A DNA stretch of 64,000 nt from Anaerolineales bacterium (GTDB lineage: Bacteria; Chloroflexota; Anaerolineae; Anaerolineales; Villigracilaceae), in the NCBI GenBank assembly GCA_016927315.1, contig JAFGMV010000020.1, positions 1 through 64,000 of the forward strand. Reading direction: 5' to 3'. The notes below the pieces were generated by a model that searched no databases, was not told where the DNA came from, and saw only the letters and a list, made by a program, of their open reading frames with translations. Shown here piece by piece: positions 1-9,430 of this stretch. The first letter of the stretch is position 1. The number at the start of each line of letters is the position of its first letter. The position numbers and the translations under genes are program-made.

Positions 1-33
1 AGGGCGCAGGACAAGTATAGGTTATAAAAACAG

Positions 34-87
34 CGTCCCGAAGGTTAAACAGCAGGGTAAATGGCCTGGCTGAAAACCTTCGGGACG
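34..87. repeat. Palindromic element, copy A (terminator-like)
   Basis: A 13-bp perfect inverted repeat (arms 34-46 and 75-87, CGTCCCGAAGGTT and its complement) with a 28-nt loop. T-rich sequence follows on both strands, so it could end transcripts from both sides, including the minus-strand membrane-protein gene just to its right. A related element with the same outer ends lies at 2670-2728, so this is probably also a small dispersed repeat. Confidence 0.6.
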
Positions 88-105
88 TTTATTTCTGTTT
101 ATGAT

Positions 106-594
106 TCAGTCTACTTTCGGCTTGTCGATCACTTCAGCCGCTGCCGGAACCAGGTTCTTCCCGGTGATCTGCCACCACAGGATACCGCCCAGCGCTCCCA
201 TCCCGGCCATCAGGAAAACATCTAAAATCCCAAGACAAATTCCGCCTCCCACAACCCCTACCCAATAGCCAACCTCACCTGCCGGTCCTCCGGATGGAAG
301 CCCCAAACTACGCGTCAACTCCATGACGCCTTCCGGTCCCATCATAATACTATTGATCGCGGCGCCGATCAACTGTCCAATCAAGGCGCCTGCCCCTCCT
401 ATGGCGCCGGCAATGGCACCATTCTTGGTGCTGGTGTCTTTATCCCCGGGTTTGCCAAATACCCCCGCCAAAAAGCCCGCTCCGATCCCCAGGAATGGGG
501 CCAGACAGACCAAAACCAGGCATGGCGAAATCAATACCACACCGATGCTCAAAACCAGCGCCACCCCACCAACGATCAATCCCGATTTATACAT
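106..594 (-). CDS. Glycine-rich membrane protein of unknown function
   Basis: A 162-residue protein that I do not recognise. It starts with a long hydrophobic stretch (about residues 7-45), has a short polar loop with Asp/Lys near residues 48-58, then small-residue-rich hydrophobic segments around 60-85 and 108-145, and ends in a polar tail. The many Gly and Ala residues resemble helices that pack tightly in membranes. No catalytic motif is visible. It is transcribed on the minus strand, downstream of pepF and well separated from it, and ends close to the hairpin at 34-87. Start chosen at the ATG that gives a direct N-terminal membrane segment; an aggagg-like sequence lies just upstream. It is real by composition; its function is unknown. 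Confidence 0.65.
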   Translation of the reverse strand: MYKSGLIVGGVALVLSIGVVLISPCLVLVCLAPFLGIGAGFLAGVFGKPGDKDTSTKNGAIAGAIGGAGALIGQLIGAAINSIMMGPEGVMELTRSLGLPSGGPAGEVGYWVGVVGGGICLGILDVFLMAGMGALGGILWWQITGKNLVPAAAEVIDKPKVD

Positions 595-738
595 CGTTCC
601 TCCTTGTTTCTATGCTTTTTTATTGCTTATCAATTATTATAACCATTCCCTCACCGCAACCATCTCCCAGGCGCCCCCGGTGGGAATAATCAAGGGAAAT
701 CGAAGTAAAGGTTGAGCGAGGGCGTCGTTAGGCGCCAA

Positions 739-2541
739 TTACAACTCGCAATAGCGCTCGATCTGTTTGCCTATCACCGACAGGCTGTCTTCCCAGAACT
801 TGCGGGTACGGATATCGATCCCGAAGCGGGCTGCCAGGTCGGCTGCTGAAGCCTCGCCGGTGGAAGCCAGCAAGTTCTTGTAATCGGGCACAAACGCGGC
901 GCCGCGCTGCTGGTAGATGGCATACAGACCGGCGCCAAACAACAGGCCAAAGGCATAAGGGAAGTTATAAAAAGAAAGACCATGGTAATAGTAATGCGGC
1001 TTCCAGGTCCACATATACTTCTGCAGGTAATGCTCATCCAGGCCATCCCCATAGGTCTCTTTCTGGGCGCGCTCCATGATCTCACACAGGTCATCGGCAG
1101 AGAGCTCGGCTTCCGCCCGGCGCTCGAAGACTTCTTTCTCGAACAGGTAGCGTGAGTAGATATCCACAATCACCTGAGAGGAACCGATCAGGGAGGTCTC
1201 CAGGATGGCCAGTTCCTCCTGCGGATCGGAGGCCTGCTCCAGAACGGCCTGCATGACAATCGTTTCGCAGGTGATGGAGGCCGTCTCGGCCAGGGTCATG
1301 GGAGTATCCTGCTGCAGGATGGTCTTGCCGGCCTGGAACGCACACTCATTATGGAAGGCGTGTCCCAGTTCATGGGCAATCGTGCTGATCTGGTCCAGTG
1401 AACCATCAAAATTGCTCAGGATGCGAGACTCCTTTACCGCCGGCACTTCCATGCAGAAAGCCCCGCCGCGCTTTCCTTCCCGCTGTTCGGCATCGATCCA
1501 GTTGTTATCGAAGGCGCGCCTGGCAAAGTCAGATAACTCTGGTGAGAACTTCTCGAAGTTCTCCAGGATGAAGTCCCTGGCCTGTCCAAAGGTATACTCG
1601 CTGCCGGCTTTGCCGGTTGGAGCAAAGATATTCCACCAGGGCAGCTTCTCCTGACCAAAGCGCCTGGCCTTGGCCTTGAAATATTTCCTGAACATCGGGA
1701 GCGAATCTTTCATAGCCCCCAACATGGTCTCCAGGGAAGTCCGGTCCATGCGGGCACTGTCGACGGCGCTGTGGACCGCATCTTCACGGCCGCGGCGCTC
1801 ATTCAAGGTGTTAACCGCCCCTTTGACACCGTTCATACAGGCCGCCAGCGTCTCTTCAATCGACTTCCAGGCTTCCAGCTCCGCTTCATAACCGCGCCGG
1901 CGGACAGCCTCATCCGGATGGGCACGCAGGTTGACCAGCGCCGGTGAGGGCAGTTGCTGCACTTCACCATCCAGTTCGAATTCAACCGTCAACTGTGAAG
2001 TAACCGTCCCCTGCAGCTTGTTCCAGGCATTAGCCCCGGAGAGGGTCAAATCTGCCGCCAGGGACTCTTCCGCCGGACTCATCATATATTTACTCTGCTC
2101 GGCGGTCTCCTGCAGCATGAAGGCGTGCGCCTGTGTGCTGGGGTTGAGAGGGATAATCTCGTCCAGCCGGGCAGCGATCATCCCTACCCAGGCTTTAAAG
2201 CGGGTCCTGAGCTTCTGCAAGCGCACATCCACCTGCTCCAGCTCGGATAACTTGCGTTTGGCGGTCGTGTTGTGCGAATCGGTGGAGACAAAAGAGTAGA
2301 TATACACTTCCAGGGTGACCGACAATTCCATCGTTTGGTTGAAACGGTCGATCGCCTGTCCGGCAATTTCCGCCAGTCGGGCGGCCGGTTGGCCAGCATC
2401 GGCTGCATTAACCTGTTCTGCAAAGAAAGTCTCGAATTCAGTGATCTGGTCCTGGAGGTTTAAAAAATCCCTGCTGAAGGCATCCGAGTCCAGAGCCGGA
2501 TACACATTCGACAGGTCCCAGCGGAGAGGGGTACTGCTCAT
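739..2541 (-). CDS. pepF: Oligoendopeptidase F, M3 family metallopeptidase
   Basis: Cytoplasmic zinc peptidase that trims short peptides. The 600-residue product has the usual M3B length. The zinc motif HELGH is at about residues 390-394, and the third zinc ligand should be the Glu in the LAETAS segment about 25 residues later. The N-terminal half has the helical oligoendopeptidase N domain, and the C-terminal part has the Tyr-rich substrate-binding region (YYYHGLSFYNFPYAFG). The frame extends 22 codons further upstream, but I use the ATG at 2541 because AGGAG lies seven bases before it and the family starts near here. It appears to be a single-gene unit; a possible promoter is listed at 2575-2601. 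Confidence 0.93.
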   Translation of the reverse strand: MSSTPLRWDLSNVYPALDSDAFSRDFLNLQDQITEFETFFAEQVNAADAGQPAARLAEIAGQAIDRFNQTMELSVTLEVYIYSFVSTDSHNTTAKRKLSELEQVDVRLQKLRTRFKAWVGMIAARLDEIIPLNPSTQAHAFMLQETAEQSKYMMSPAEESLAADLTLSGANAWNKLQGTVTSQLTVEFELDGEVQQLPSPALVNLRAHPDEAVRRRGYEAELEAWKSIEETLAACMNGVKGAVNTLNERRGREDAVHSAVDSARMDRTSLETMLGAMKDSLPMFRKYFKAKARRFGQEKLPWWNIFAPTGKAGSEYTFGQARDFILENFEKFSPELSDFARRAFDNNWIDAEQREGKRGGAFCMEVPAVKESRILSNFDGSLDQISTIAHELGHAFHNECAFQAGKTILQQDTPMTLAETASITCETIVMQAVLEQASDPQEELAILETSLIGSSQVIVDIYSRYLFEKEVFERRAEAELSADDLCEIMERAQKETYGDGLDEHYLQKYMWTWKPHYYYHGLSFYNFPYAFGLLFGAGLYAIYQQRGAAFVPDYKNLLASTGEASAADLAARFGIDIRTRKFWEDSLSVIGKQIERYCEL

Positions 2542-2574
2542 AAAAACTCCTTTTTTTGTTGTGAAGGTAAATTC

Positions 2575-2601
2575 AGTATACTCGAAACAGGTCTTTTTCA
2601 A
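2575..2601 (-). promoter_or_regulatory. Possible pepF promoter
   Basis: On the minus strand a TATACT -10 box (2575-2580) lies 35 bp before the pepF ATG, with TTGAAA (2596-2601) 15 bp upstream of it. Both hexamers are good, but the spacer is two bases shorter than ideal, so this is tentative. Confidence 0.35.
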
Positions 2602-2669
2602 AGTCACTTGCCCGATAGAAAGTGCACTATACTGTTGTAGATTTTACCGCAGCAATGGAATCCTCGGAG

Positions 2670-2728
2670 CAGCCTCCCGGAGGTTGGTCTACCCGGTAGA
2701 GAGTCTGATAGAAACCCTTCGGGACGTT
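2670..2728. repeat. Palindromic element, copy B
   Basis: Diverged second copy of the element at 34-87. Both begin CAGC(G/C)TCCCG(A/G)AGGTT and both end CCTTCGGGACGTT; the middles differ but the lengths are almost equal. Here it lies between divergent genes, not after a gene, so its role as a terminator is doubtful. Confidence 0.5.
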
Positions 2729-2843
2729 CGGACCTGGTAATTATACAGATTTTTGTACACCTCCCGATAGATATCTACGAAATCCGTGATGCCCTGCAAC
2801 CTTGCTTGCTTTTTCACCTGAAACCGAATAAAATCTTTTCAGG

Positions 2844-3047
2844 ATGACTGCAGAAACGATCCGTATCTTCCTGGTTGGTTGTTTGGTATCCATGTATGGA
2901 CTGTCGTTGTGCTACCTGCGGCAGCGCAGAATGACATGGTCTGCATATGCGTTCTGGGGGATCTTTGCCTTGTTGATCCCGGCACTGGGCCCATTCCTGG
3001 TCATCCTGCTGCAGCCGGGCCGCCCGACCACCCAAAAAGGGAGTTAA
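2844..3047 (+). CDS. Small two-helix membrane protein
   Basis: A 67-residue protein with two hydrophobic segments (about residues 5-25 and 35-57) joined by a basic loop (RQRR). The second segment, with its PALGPFLVILL pattern, resembles the short PLDc_N-type membrane helix found in many small bacterial proteins, but I would not assign a function. The ATG follows a weak ribosome site. Its stop is separated by one base from the start of the next gene, and the GGGAG that serves the next start lies inside this gene's end, so the two are very probably co-transcribed and translationally coupled. Confidence 0.6.
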   Translation: MTAETIRIFLVGCLVSMYGLSLCYLRQRRMTWSAYAFWGIFALLIPALGPFLVILLQPGRPTTQKGS

Positions 3048-3048
3048 T

Positions 3049-3507
3049 ATGAAACAAGATCGCTTCCTGATCGGCATACTGGCCGGCATTGGCCTGCTGG
3101 TTATTCTGTCTTTGGTAGTCTTCTTTACCCGCCATAACAACCAGACCTACCAGGCCGATGATACCCCCGAAGGGGTGGTTCACAACTATGTGCTGGCTCT
3201 CATCCGGGATGATTACGAAAAAGCCTATACCTACCTGGCCGACAAAGAAGGCAAACCCTCATTGGACGGCTTTATTGCCGATCTCTATACCCCATCCGAT
3301 ATTGGCGTGGATATCGGCCGGACCAGGATCAATGGGGACATTGCCACGGTTGAGATAACGATTGTCAATAATTCCGGCGATCCCCTGTCGGGGCGATGGA
3401 CCTATGAGGATCAAGCCACACTCGTCAGACAGGCAAACGGCTGGAAACTGACTTCCATGCATTATGATTTCTGGGGGTATCACTGGTATCAGGACGCATC
3501 CAAATAA
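3049..3507 (+). CDS. Membrane-anchored NTF2-like domain protein
   Basis: A 152-residue protein with an N-terminal transmembrane anchor (about residues 7-27) and an outside domain. The domain begins with a pattern typical of DUF4878/NTF2-like folds: residues for a long helix (VVHNYVLALIRDDYEKAYTYL), then beta strands ending in a Trp-rich tail (WKLTSMHYDFWGYHWYQ). Such domains bind small ligands or act in protein interaction; nothing here identifies the ligand. Lies between a small membrane protein and a large DUF5671-like membrane protein in one forward unit. Confidence 0.7.
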   Translation: MKQDRFLIGILAGIGLLVILSLVVFFTRHNNQTYQADDTPEGVVHNYVLALIRDDYEKAYTYLADKEGKPSLDGFIADLYTPSDIGVDIGRTRINGDIATVEITIVNNSGDPLSGRWTYEDQATLVRQANGWKLTSMHYDFWGYHWYQDASK

Positions 3508-3521
3508 AGAAAGGTTTGCAC

Positions 3522-5444
3522 ATGCGCACAATTCGAAGGCTTTACTTTTACCTGGTAACCTTCATCAGCCTGGAAGTCGTTCTTTGGGGAACGATCAACC
3601 TGTTGCGGTTCGTATTCAACACCCTGATCCGGAACGATGCAGAGATGCTCTCGGGGGCTTTATCCCTGATCCTGGTCGGTATCCCCATCTTCCTGATCCA
3701 TTGGCTTTGGGCGCAAAATGCTGCCTCCAGGGATGAAGAAGAACTGACCGCCGCACTGCGGGCGGTTTTCTTCTACGGGATCCTGCTGGCCACGCTTGTC
3801 CCCATCACGACCAACCTGCTGGCACTGATCGACCGGACGTTTATCGTCAGCACACAGATGCCCGCCAGCCGGGCGTTTCTGGGTGGACAGCAGACCTGGA
3901 TCGATAACCTGATCGCAATCGTGATCAACCTGCTGGCCGCCGCTTATTTCTGGCGCATCCTGCAGGGAACCTGGAGCAAGCTGCCCGACAGGGAAAATTA
4001 CAGCAATACCCGCCGCCTGTACCGCTACTTGTGGGTCTTGTACAGCCTGCTGATGGTCATCTTCGGGATTCAACAGGTGCTGCGGTTTACTTTTTATATC
4101 CCCGTCAACCTTATCGGCGGTGGGATAGAAAGGGATACCCTGATCAATGGTTTGGCCCTGTTGTTCGTTGGAACGCCTATCTGGGCGTATTCCTGGAAGG
4201 TCTGCCAGGATGCGCGCGGAGAGCCCGCCGAACTGCATTCAAAACTGCGCCTGACCATCCTCTATATCCTGGCCTTGAGCGGTGTCGTTACAGTGCTGTC
4301 AACCACTGGCCTGGCATTGAGCTTGCTGATGCGCTGGTTGTTTGGCGAGACCATGCGCTTTTCAGAATTCATCAACCGGATTGGCGGCCCGATCTCCCTG
4401 GGTGTCCCGCTGGGGATGGTCTGGGCCTATTATGGCCACTGGCTCAACCGCCAGATTGATTCTGAACCCGACTTAACCCACCAGGACGGGATGCGCCGTC
4501 TATACCGCTATCTGCTGGCTGTCATAGGTCTGGGGGCGACCCTCACCGGGATCATCTTCCTGGTTTCGTTCTTTATCGATTTCCTGGTTGCGACAGACAT
4601 CCTGTGGGGAGATAAATTGCGTTCACGGCTGGCCGGTTCTCTGGCAACGCTGCTGGTTGGTATGCCGCTGTGGCTTGGAAATTGGCCCCCTCTCCAGGCT
4701 CAAGCCTTGCTTGAAGAGGAGACCGGGGAACATGCCCGCCGCTCCGTGGTTCGAAAAACATATCTATACTTCATCTTATTTGCCGCTGTGATCGGAGGCA
4801 TGAGTTCTGCTGGCTACCTGATCTACCAGCTGCTGAATACCCTCCTGGGTGGAAATGCTTTTGAACTCGCAACTGTTCTGAATTCCCTGCAGATCATGCT
4901 CCTGTTCATTGTACTGTTGAGCTATCATCTTGGTATTCTCAGTCAGGATGGCCGCTCTGTTTCCGAAAAATTGATTGCCAGGCAGTCTGCCTACCCGGTA
5001 ATGATGATTGACCCGCAAGAAGGAACCTTTGGTAAATCACTCCTTGCGACATTGAATAAACAAATTCCCGGTGTAAAGGTAAGCCTCTGGTCCGGAAAGG
5101 GCAAGGCGCCCAAGGGCTCTTTCCAGGCGGTCATCCTGCTCTCAACGGTGATCCTGTCGCCCTCAAAGGCAGTCGCCAGCTGGCTGGAGGCCTTTGAGGG
5201 TCACAAGCTGGTACTGCCCGTCAGTACCCGCGGCTGGATATGGATTGGCAGTACCAATCAGGTCAGCCCACGAACAATCAAACAGACTGTCCAGGCAGTT
5301 CAGCAGCTCTCGGAAGGGCAGGAGATCCGTCTTTCTGCCGGAACACCTGCCTGGGTGATCGTGGCTTACGTCTTTGCAGCCATCTTTGTTCTGCAGATCG
5401 TGCTGGCAATCGTTGTTTCTCTGGTAGGCATTTTCATCGATTAG
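3522..5444 (+). CDS. Large multi-pass membrane protein, DUF5671-like repeats
   Basis: A 640-residue polytopic protein made of about four internal copies of a unit that begins with an RRLYFYL / RRLYRYL motif (near residues 5, 165, 325 and 410), followed by paired hydrophobic helices. This matches the pattern of DUF5671 domains. Roughly a dozen membrane helices are visible. A soluble segment follows (about residues 480-600, with an SVSEKLIARQSAYPVMMID start), and a final helix ends the protein. No enzyme motif is evident. The start is the ATG at 3522, seven to eight bases after AAAGAAAGG; an in-frame TTG two codons earlier is less likely. Third gene of the small forward unit. Confidence 0.78.
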   Translation: MRTIRRLYFYLVTFISLEVVLWGTINLLRFVFNTLIRNDAEMLSGALSLILVGIPIFLIHWLWAQNAASRDEEELTAALRAVFFYGILLATLVPITTNLLALIDRTFIVSTQMPASRAFLGGQQTWIDNLIAIVINLLAAAYFWRILQGTWSKLPDRENYSNTRRLYRYLWVLYSLLMVIFGIQQVLRFTFYIPVNLIGGGIERDTLINGLALLFVGTPIWAYSWKVCQDARGEPAELHSKLRLTILYILALSGVVTVLSTTGLALSLLMRWLFGETMRFSEFINRIGGPISLGVPLGMVWAYYGHWLNRQIDSEPDLTHQDGMRRLYRYLLAVIGLGATLTGIIFLVSFFIDFLVATDILWGDKLRSRLAGSLATLLVGMPLWLGNWPPLQAQALLEEETGEHARRSVVRKTYLYFILFAAVIGGMSSAGYLIYQLLNTLLGGNAFELATVLNSLQIMLLFIVLLSYHLGILSQDGRSVSEKLIARQSAYPVMMIDPQEGTFGKSLLATLNKQIPGVKVSLWSGKGKAPKGSFQAVILLSTVILSPSKAVASWLEAFEGHKLVLPVSTRGWIWIGSTNQVSPRTIKQTVQAVQQLSEGQEIRLSAGTPAWVIVAYVFAAIFVLQIVLAIVVSLVGIFID

Positions 5445-5918
5445 AAAGACCAGGCAAAATAACAGCCGGTGACAACGCCGAAAAGATCACGGGATCGCTG
5501 CTTTATTCACTTTCGGGTATCAAACAGCCAAACAACATACGCTGCCGGTCATCCAGCAGTAAACCGCCGCCCGGTCTCCCCGGACGAAATTTCACACAGA
5601 TAGCAAAACCCTGGAATGCTGAGCGTACCTTTTCACAATCCGCCCGCCGGCGGTTTTGTTCCACTTGGCGGAAACGCTCGAATGCATCTCAGTAATGTAA
5701 CCAGAATACGCATAAATTGTCAGACACTTGGGGGTCAGGAAACTAGGGAAGCCCCGCTTCGCACACACTGGGCGTCAGGGGAACCCATCTGGAGGTCCTT
5801 TTCCCCGTGTAAGAAGCATCGCCGCCCATTCAGGATTCACGGCAGCCTATGCAACCCTGTTGCTTTTTTGACTTTCTCAGGATATACTTTTTTATGATAC
5901 AACGCGGAGGATCAAGAT
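5445..5918. other. Gene-free interval upstream of dnaN
   Basis: About 470 bp with no convincing gene. Forward open frames here have no family features. A short minus-strand frame (about 5500-5655, from an internal GTG) reads smoothly but resembles nothing I know. The part at 5725-5815 is GC-rich with several short self-complementary segments. No DnaA-box cluster is present, so this is not an obvious origin despite its position before dnaN. Confidence 0.4.
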
Positions 5919-7052
5919 ATGAAAGTCACCATACTGCAAGAGAACCTGGCACATGGTTTGGGCATTGTCTCTCGGGCGGTTTCACCCCGCAGCACTCTGC
6001 CTGTTCTGTCAAATGTATTGCTTGCCACGGATGAAGGGCGTCTGCGTCTTTCTGCCACCAATCTGGAACTGGGGATTACCTGCTGGATAGGGGCGCGTAT
6101 TGAAGAAGATGGCTCAACCACTGTACCATCACGCACATTCTCCGATCTGGTCAATACTCTCCCCGGGGAGCAGGTAAAACTGAGTCTCGACACAAGTACA
6201 CAGACACTCAATGTGCGCTGCGGATCCTCCAATACAGACATTAAATGTATCGACGCACAGGAATTCCCTCCGCTGCCTGTGCCTGAGATGGACGGAATTA
6301 TTCAACTCAACGTGGTCGACTTTAAAGAAATGATCCAACAGGTAGCCTTTGCGGCTTCTACGGATGAGGCCCGCCCGGTATTGATGGGTGTGCTGATGAC
6401 CGTCGAGGGAGACCAATTGACCATGGCCGCAGCAGATGGCTTCCGGTTATCTGTTCGAAAAGCCACACTGTCTTCACCTGCAGCAGAGCCGGTCAGCATT
6501 GTTGTCCCGGCCCGAGCCTTGACCGAACTGGCGCGCGTCGCCGGAGACGGTGATGAAATGGTCACCATGAGTATTCCCAAAGGCCGGGGCCAGGTTATCT
6601 TCCGCGTAAAGGATATTGAACTGGTCTCACAGTTGATCGATGGCTCCTTCCCCGATTACAACCAGATCATCCCGCGCTCACACAAATCCCGCACCCTGGT
6701 ATCTACTGCGGCCCTGTTGAAAGCCTGCAAGCAGGCAGAAATCTTTGCCCGTGAAGGCTCGAATGTGGCCCGCCTGGATATCAAAGCTGCTAACGGTGAA
6801 ATGGAACCCAGCGAACTCGAGATCTCAGCTCAATCCGAAGAGACAGGATCGAATGAAACCATCGTCGAAGCCTCGGTCGACGGGATCGGGCTGCTGATCG
6901 CTTTCAATGTCAAGTTCATGCGTGAAATGCTGGAAGTGGTCAAATCACCGAATGTAGCACTGGAAACCACCGCACCCAATGCGCCAGGGGTCATCCGACC
7001 AGTGGGCGACGAAGATTTTATCCATGTCATCATGCCCATGCACCTGGGTTAA
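5919..7052 (+). CDS. dnaN: DNA polymerase III beta subunit (sliding clamp)
   Basis: The beta clamp, which forms a dimeric ring on DNA and holds the replicative polymerase and repair proteins. The 377-residue product has the usual length. It opens with the typical clamp start (MKVTILQENLAHGLGIVSRAV), followed by SPRSTLPVLSNVLL, the standard first-domain signature. It ends with HVIMPMHL, matching the conserved C-terminal P-M-R/H-L clamp tail. GGAGG lies eight bases before the ATG. dnaN usually follows dnaA; here the upstream 470 bp is empty and the previous gene is an unrelated membrane protein, so the dnaA-dnaN pair is split in this organism. Confidence 0.97.
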   Translation: MKVTILQENLAHGLGIVSRAVSPRSTLPVLSNVLLATDEGRLRLSATNLELGITCWIGARIEEDGSTTVPSRTFSDLVNTLPGEQVKLSLDTSTQTLNVRCGSSNTDIKCIDAQEFPPLPVPEMDGIIQLNVVDFKEMIQQVAFAASTDEARPVLMGVLMTVEGDQLTMAAADGFRLSVRKATLSSPAAEPVSIVVPARALTELARVAGDGDEMVTMSIPKGRGQVIFRVKDIELVSQLIDGSFPDYNQIIPRSHKSRTLVSTAALLKACKQAEIFAREGSNVARLDIKAANGEMEPSELEISAQSEETGSNETIVEASVDGIGLLIAFNVKFMREMLEVVKSPNVALETTAPNAPGVIRPVGDEDFIHVIMPMHLG

Positions 7053-7066
7053 TCACTCAGACTCTC

Positions 7067-7095
7067 TTCGGGGCGTAGGACACCTGCGCCCCGAA
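7067..7095 (+). terminator. Hairpin after dnaN
   Basis: Stem TTCGGGGCG / CGCCCCGAA extended by TAGG / CCTG to 13 bp with a 3-nt loop, then TCTATTT. It ends 11 bases before the next ATG, so it may terminate dnaN transcripts or limit read-through into the next gene. Confidence 0.65.
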
Positions 7096-7106
7096 TCTAT
7101 TTAACC

Positions 7107-9422
7107 ATGACACTGCCCTCCTCAGACCGCATCCTGAACATTTACCTGACCCTCAACCAGTATCCGATCCTGAGTGGTCGTATTCGGGCGCGCATGCGCC
7201 GAGAATTGTTCAAACGCGGGATTATCAGCAGTGAAAAGTTCGAAACCGAGGTACGCCAAAAGGCCATACAATCACAGGAACGCGAAGGGGTCCATGATCC
7301 GGATAACCAGGAAACCACTGATGTATGGGAGCTGCGCCTGCAGCGCATCACCGCCTCGCTGACCGATTTCTATTTTGCCTACAACCTGCCGTATGAGGAG
7401 TTTGAACATATCATCCGTGAAGTGTTAAGTGAACGCGGTTCAGACGATACTGATTTCGTCTGGTTCAATCCTGAATTGGCGCCCCACGATATGCTCTTTG
7501 AACAGGCAGAAAATATCGAGAGCATGCCTCTCGATAAACGCGTGCTGTATGATGCCCGCATTCAAGAGATCAAAGCCGTTCTGCTGCGTACCATGGTCAG
7601 TGACCAGCTTTCTTACTTAAAGCTGGCCCGCCAGTGGTTTACGATCGATGACTTGAAAGAAATTCGAAAACGCAAGATCGGCAATGGCAAGATCGGCGGC
7701 AAAGCCGCCGGCATGCTGTTGGCCATGCGCATCCTGAGAGAAAACCTGCCGGAAGAACTGCGCGGAAAGTTCGAAATCCCGACCTCCTACTTTCTGGGAT
7801 CAGATGTTTTCTACTCCTTCATGTCCATGAATGGACTGATGCACTGGAATGACCAGAAATATAAATCCGAGGAAGAGATGCGTTCTGATTTCCCCAAGAT
7901 CAGGCTGGAATTTTCAAAGGGGCAGTTTCCTCCGGAGATCATTGACCGCCTGAGAGAAGTGATTGAGGAAGCAGGCAACCGCCCATTGATCGTTCGCTCT
8001 TCCAGTTTACTGGAAGACAACTTTGGAACCTCTTTTGCAGGAATGTACGAAAGCATCTTTTGTCCAAATCAGGGACAATCCGAACAAAACCTGTTCGAAC
8101 TGATCCAGGCCATCATCACGGTATATTCAAGCGCCACAAACCCCAATGTTTTGCTCTACCGGCGTCACAAAGGTCTCATCGATTATGATGAACGCATTGC
8201 AATCCTGATCCAATTTGTTGAAGGAGAACGCTTCAACAAATACTACCTGCCCCACGGTGCGGGGGTGGCCTTCAGTCGAAACCTGTATCGCTGGTCACCG
8301 CAAATTCGTAAGGAAGATGGTTTTTTGCGCCTGGTTTGGGGGTTTGGAACCCGCGCCGTTGATTCAACAGGAAACGACTATCCCCGCCTGGTTGCCCTCA
8401 GCCATCCCGACCTGCATCCGGCCGCCGAAGTCAAAGCCATCCGGCGTTATTCTCAACACCTGGTAGATTTGATCGATCTCGAAGAAAACACCTTTAAAAC
8501 CGTTGCTTTACAGGAAATCATTAATCCTCACTACTCACCGATCCGCTACATTGCACAAGTGGACCAGGATGGGTATCTGGCCCCCATACGCACAAACCGG
8601 GTCGACAAGGATAGTATGGTGGTCACTTTTGACCAACTGCTCAAACGCACAGATTTTGCCGATAGTATGCGAATCATGCTGGACTTATTGGAAACACATT
8701 ATGAAGCGCCAGTCGACACCGAATTTACCATTCACATCGCAAATCCACAAGAGACAAAGCCTGAAATCCGGATTTCGATACTGCAGTGCCGCCCCCAGAG
8801 CCAGTTGCAGGCCGCAGAAGAGGCTCGCTTTCCTGAAGACCTGGACGAAAAGGATATCATCCTTTCCACACGACGAATGGTCCCCCAGGGGGTTGTACCG
8901 GAGATCAACTATGTCTTGTTCGTTCCCCCCGAAGACTACTTCTCCCTGGCATCTCAGGCGGAACGCAATAAACTTGAAAAGGCTATCGGGAACTTGAACG
9001 GAGCCCTGGATGGGCAGCTTTATATCGCAGTTGGCCCTGGACGCTGGGGAACTTCATCCCCCGATCTGGGGATCCACATCGGCTACGCTGATATTTACAA
9101 TACACGCGCCCTGATCGAGCTTTCCGGCTCAGGGATCGGTTCTGCTCCCGAAGCGTCTTTCGGTACACACTTTTTCCAAGACCTGATAGAAGCCAACATC
9201 TATCCCCTGGCTGTCTATCTGGATGACGATGATGCAATCTTCAACCAATCTTTTTTTTACCAGAGTCCCAACTGCCTGGGTGATTGGATCAAGGCAGACG
9301 ATGCACTGCTCAAGACCCTGCGTTTAATCGATGTCAATGCTTTCCGCCCTAACCATCACCTGAAACTGATCATGGATGATGACCAGGCAAAGGCGGCAAT
9401 ATTCCTGGTACCCAACAACTGA
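7107..9422 (+). CDS. PEP/pyruvate-binding (PPDK_N) domain protein
   Basis: A 771-residue protein whose centre matches the ATP-grasp-like nucleotide-binding domain of PEP synthase and pyruvate phosphate dikinase: GKIGGKAAGMLLA at about residue 195, VRSSSLLEDNFGTSFAGMYES near residue 297 and the FVEGERF segment near 370. The N-terminal 190 residues are helical and unassigned. Full-length dikinases continue into a phospho-histidine domain with a TxxGGxxxHxA motif and then a PEP-binding barrel; I see neither here. The protein may therefore transfer phosphate to a different acceptor, or act by binding nucleotide only. Start ATG at 7107 lies just after the dnaN hairpin. Converges with the histidine kinase at 9431. 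Confidence 0.82.
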   Translation: MTLPSSDRILNIYLTLNQYPILSGRIRARMRRELFKRGIISSEKFETEVRQKAIQSQEREGVHDPDNQETTDVWELRLQRITASLTDFYFAYNLPYEEFEHIIREVLSERGSDDTDFVWFNPELAPHDMLFEQAENIESMPLDKRVLYDARIQEIKAVLLRTMVSDQLSYLKLARQWFTIDDLKEIRKRKIGNGKIGGKAAGMLLAMRILRENLPEELRGKFEIPTSYFLGSDVFYSFMSMNGLMHWNDQKYKSEEEMRSDFPKIRLEFSKGQFPPEIIDRLREVIEEAGNRPLIVRSSSLLEDNFGTSFAGMYESIFCPNQGQSEQNLFELIQAIITVYSSATNPNVLLYRRHKGLIDYDERIAILIQFVEGERFNKYYLPHGAGVAFSRNLYRWSPQIRKEDGFLRLVWGFGTRAVDSTGNDYPRLVALSHPDLHPAAEVKAIRRYSQHLVDLIDLEENTFKTVALQEIINPHYSPIRYIAQVDQDGYLAPIRTNRVDKDSMVVTFDQLLKRTDFADSMRIMLDLLETHYEAPVDTEFTIHIANPQETKPEIRISILQCRPQSQLQAAEEARFPEDLDEKDIILSTRRMVPQGVVPEINYVLFVPPEDYFSLASQAERNKLEKAIGNLNGALDGQLYIAVGPGRWGTSSPDLGIHIGYADIYNTRALIELSGSGIGSAPEASFGTHFFQDLIEANIYPLAVYLDDDDAIFNQSFFYQSPNCLGDWIKADDALLKTLRLIDVNAFRPNHHLKLIMDDDQAKAAIFLVPNN

Positions 9423-9430
9423 ATTCGAAT

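Noticed and set aside
5500-5655. Small minus-strand gene before dnaN
   Set aside because: About 50 residues from a GTG with no ribosome site and no recognised family; codon third positions show no bias.
5725-5815. Structured RNA (6S, SRP or tmRNA) before dnaN
   Set aside because: GC-rich with short pairings, but none of the conserved motifs of these RNAs could be read.
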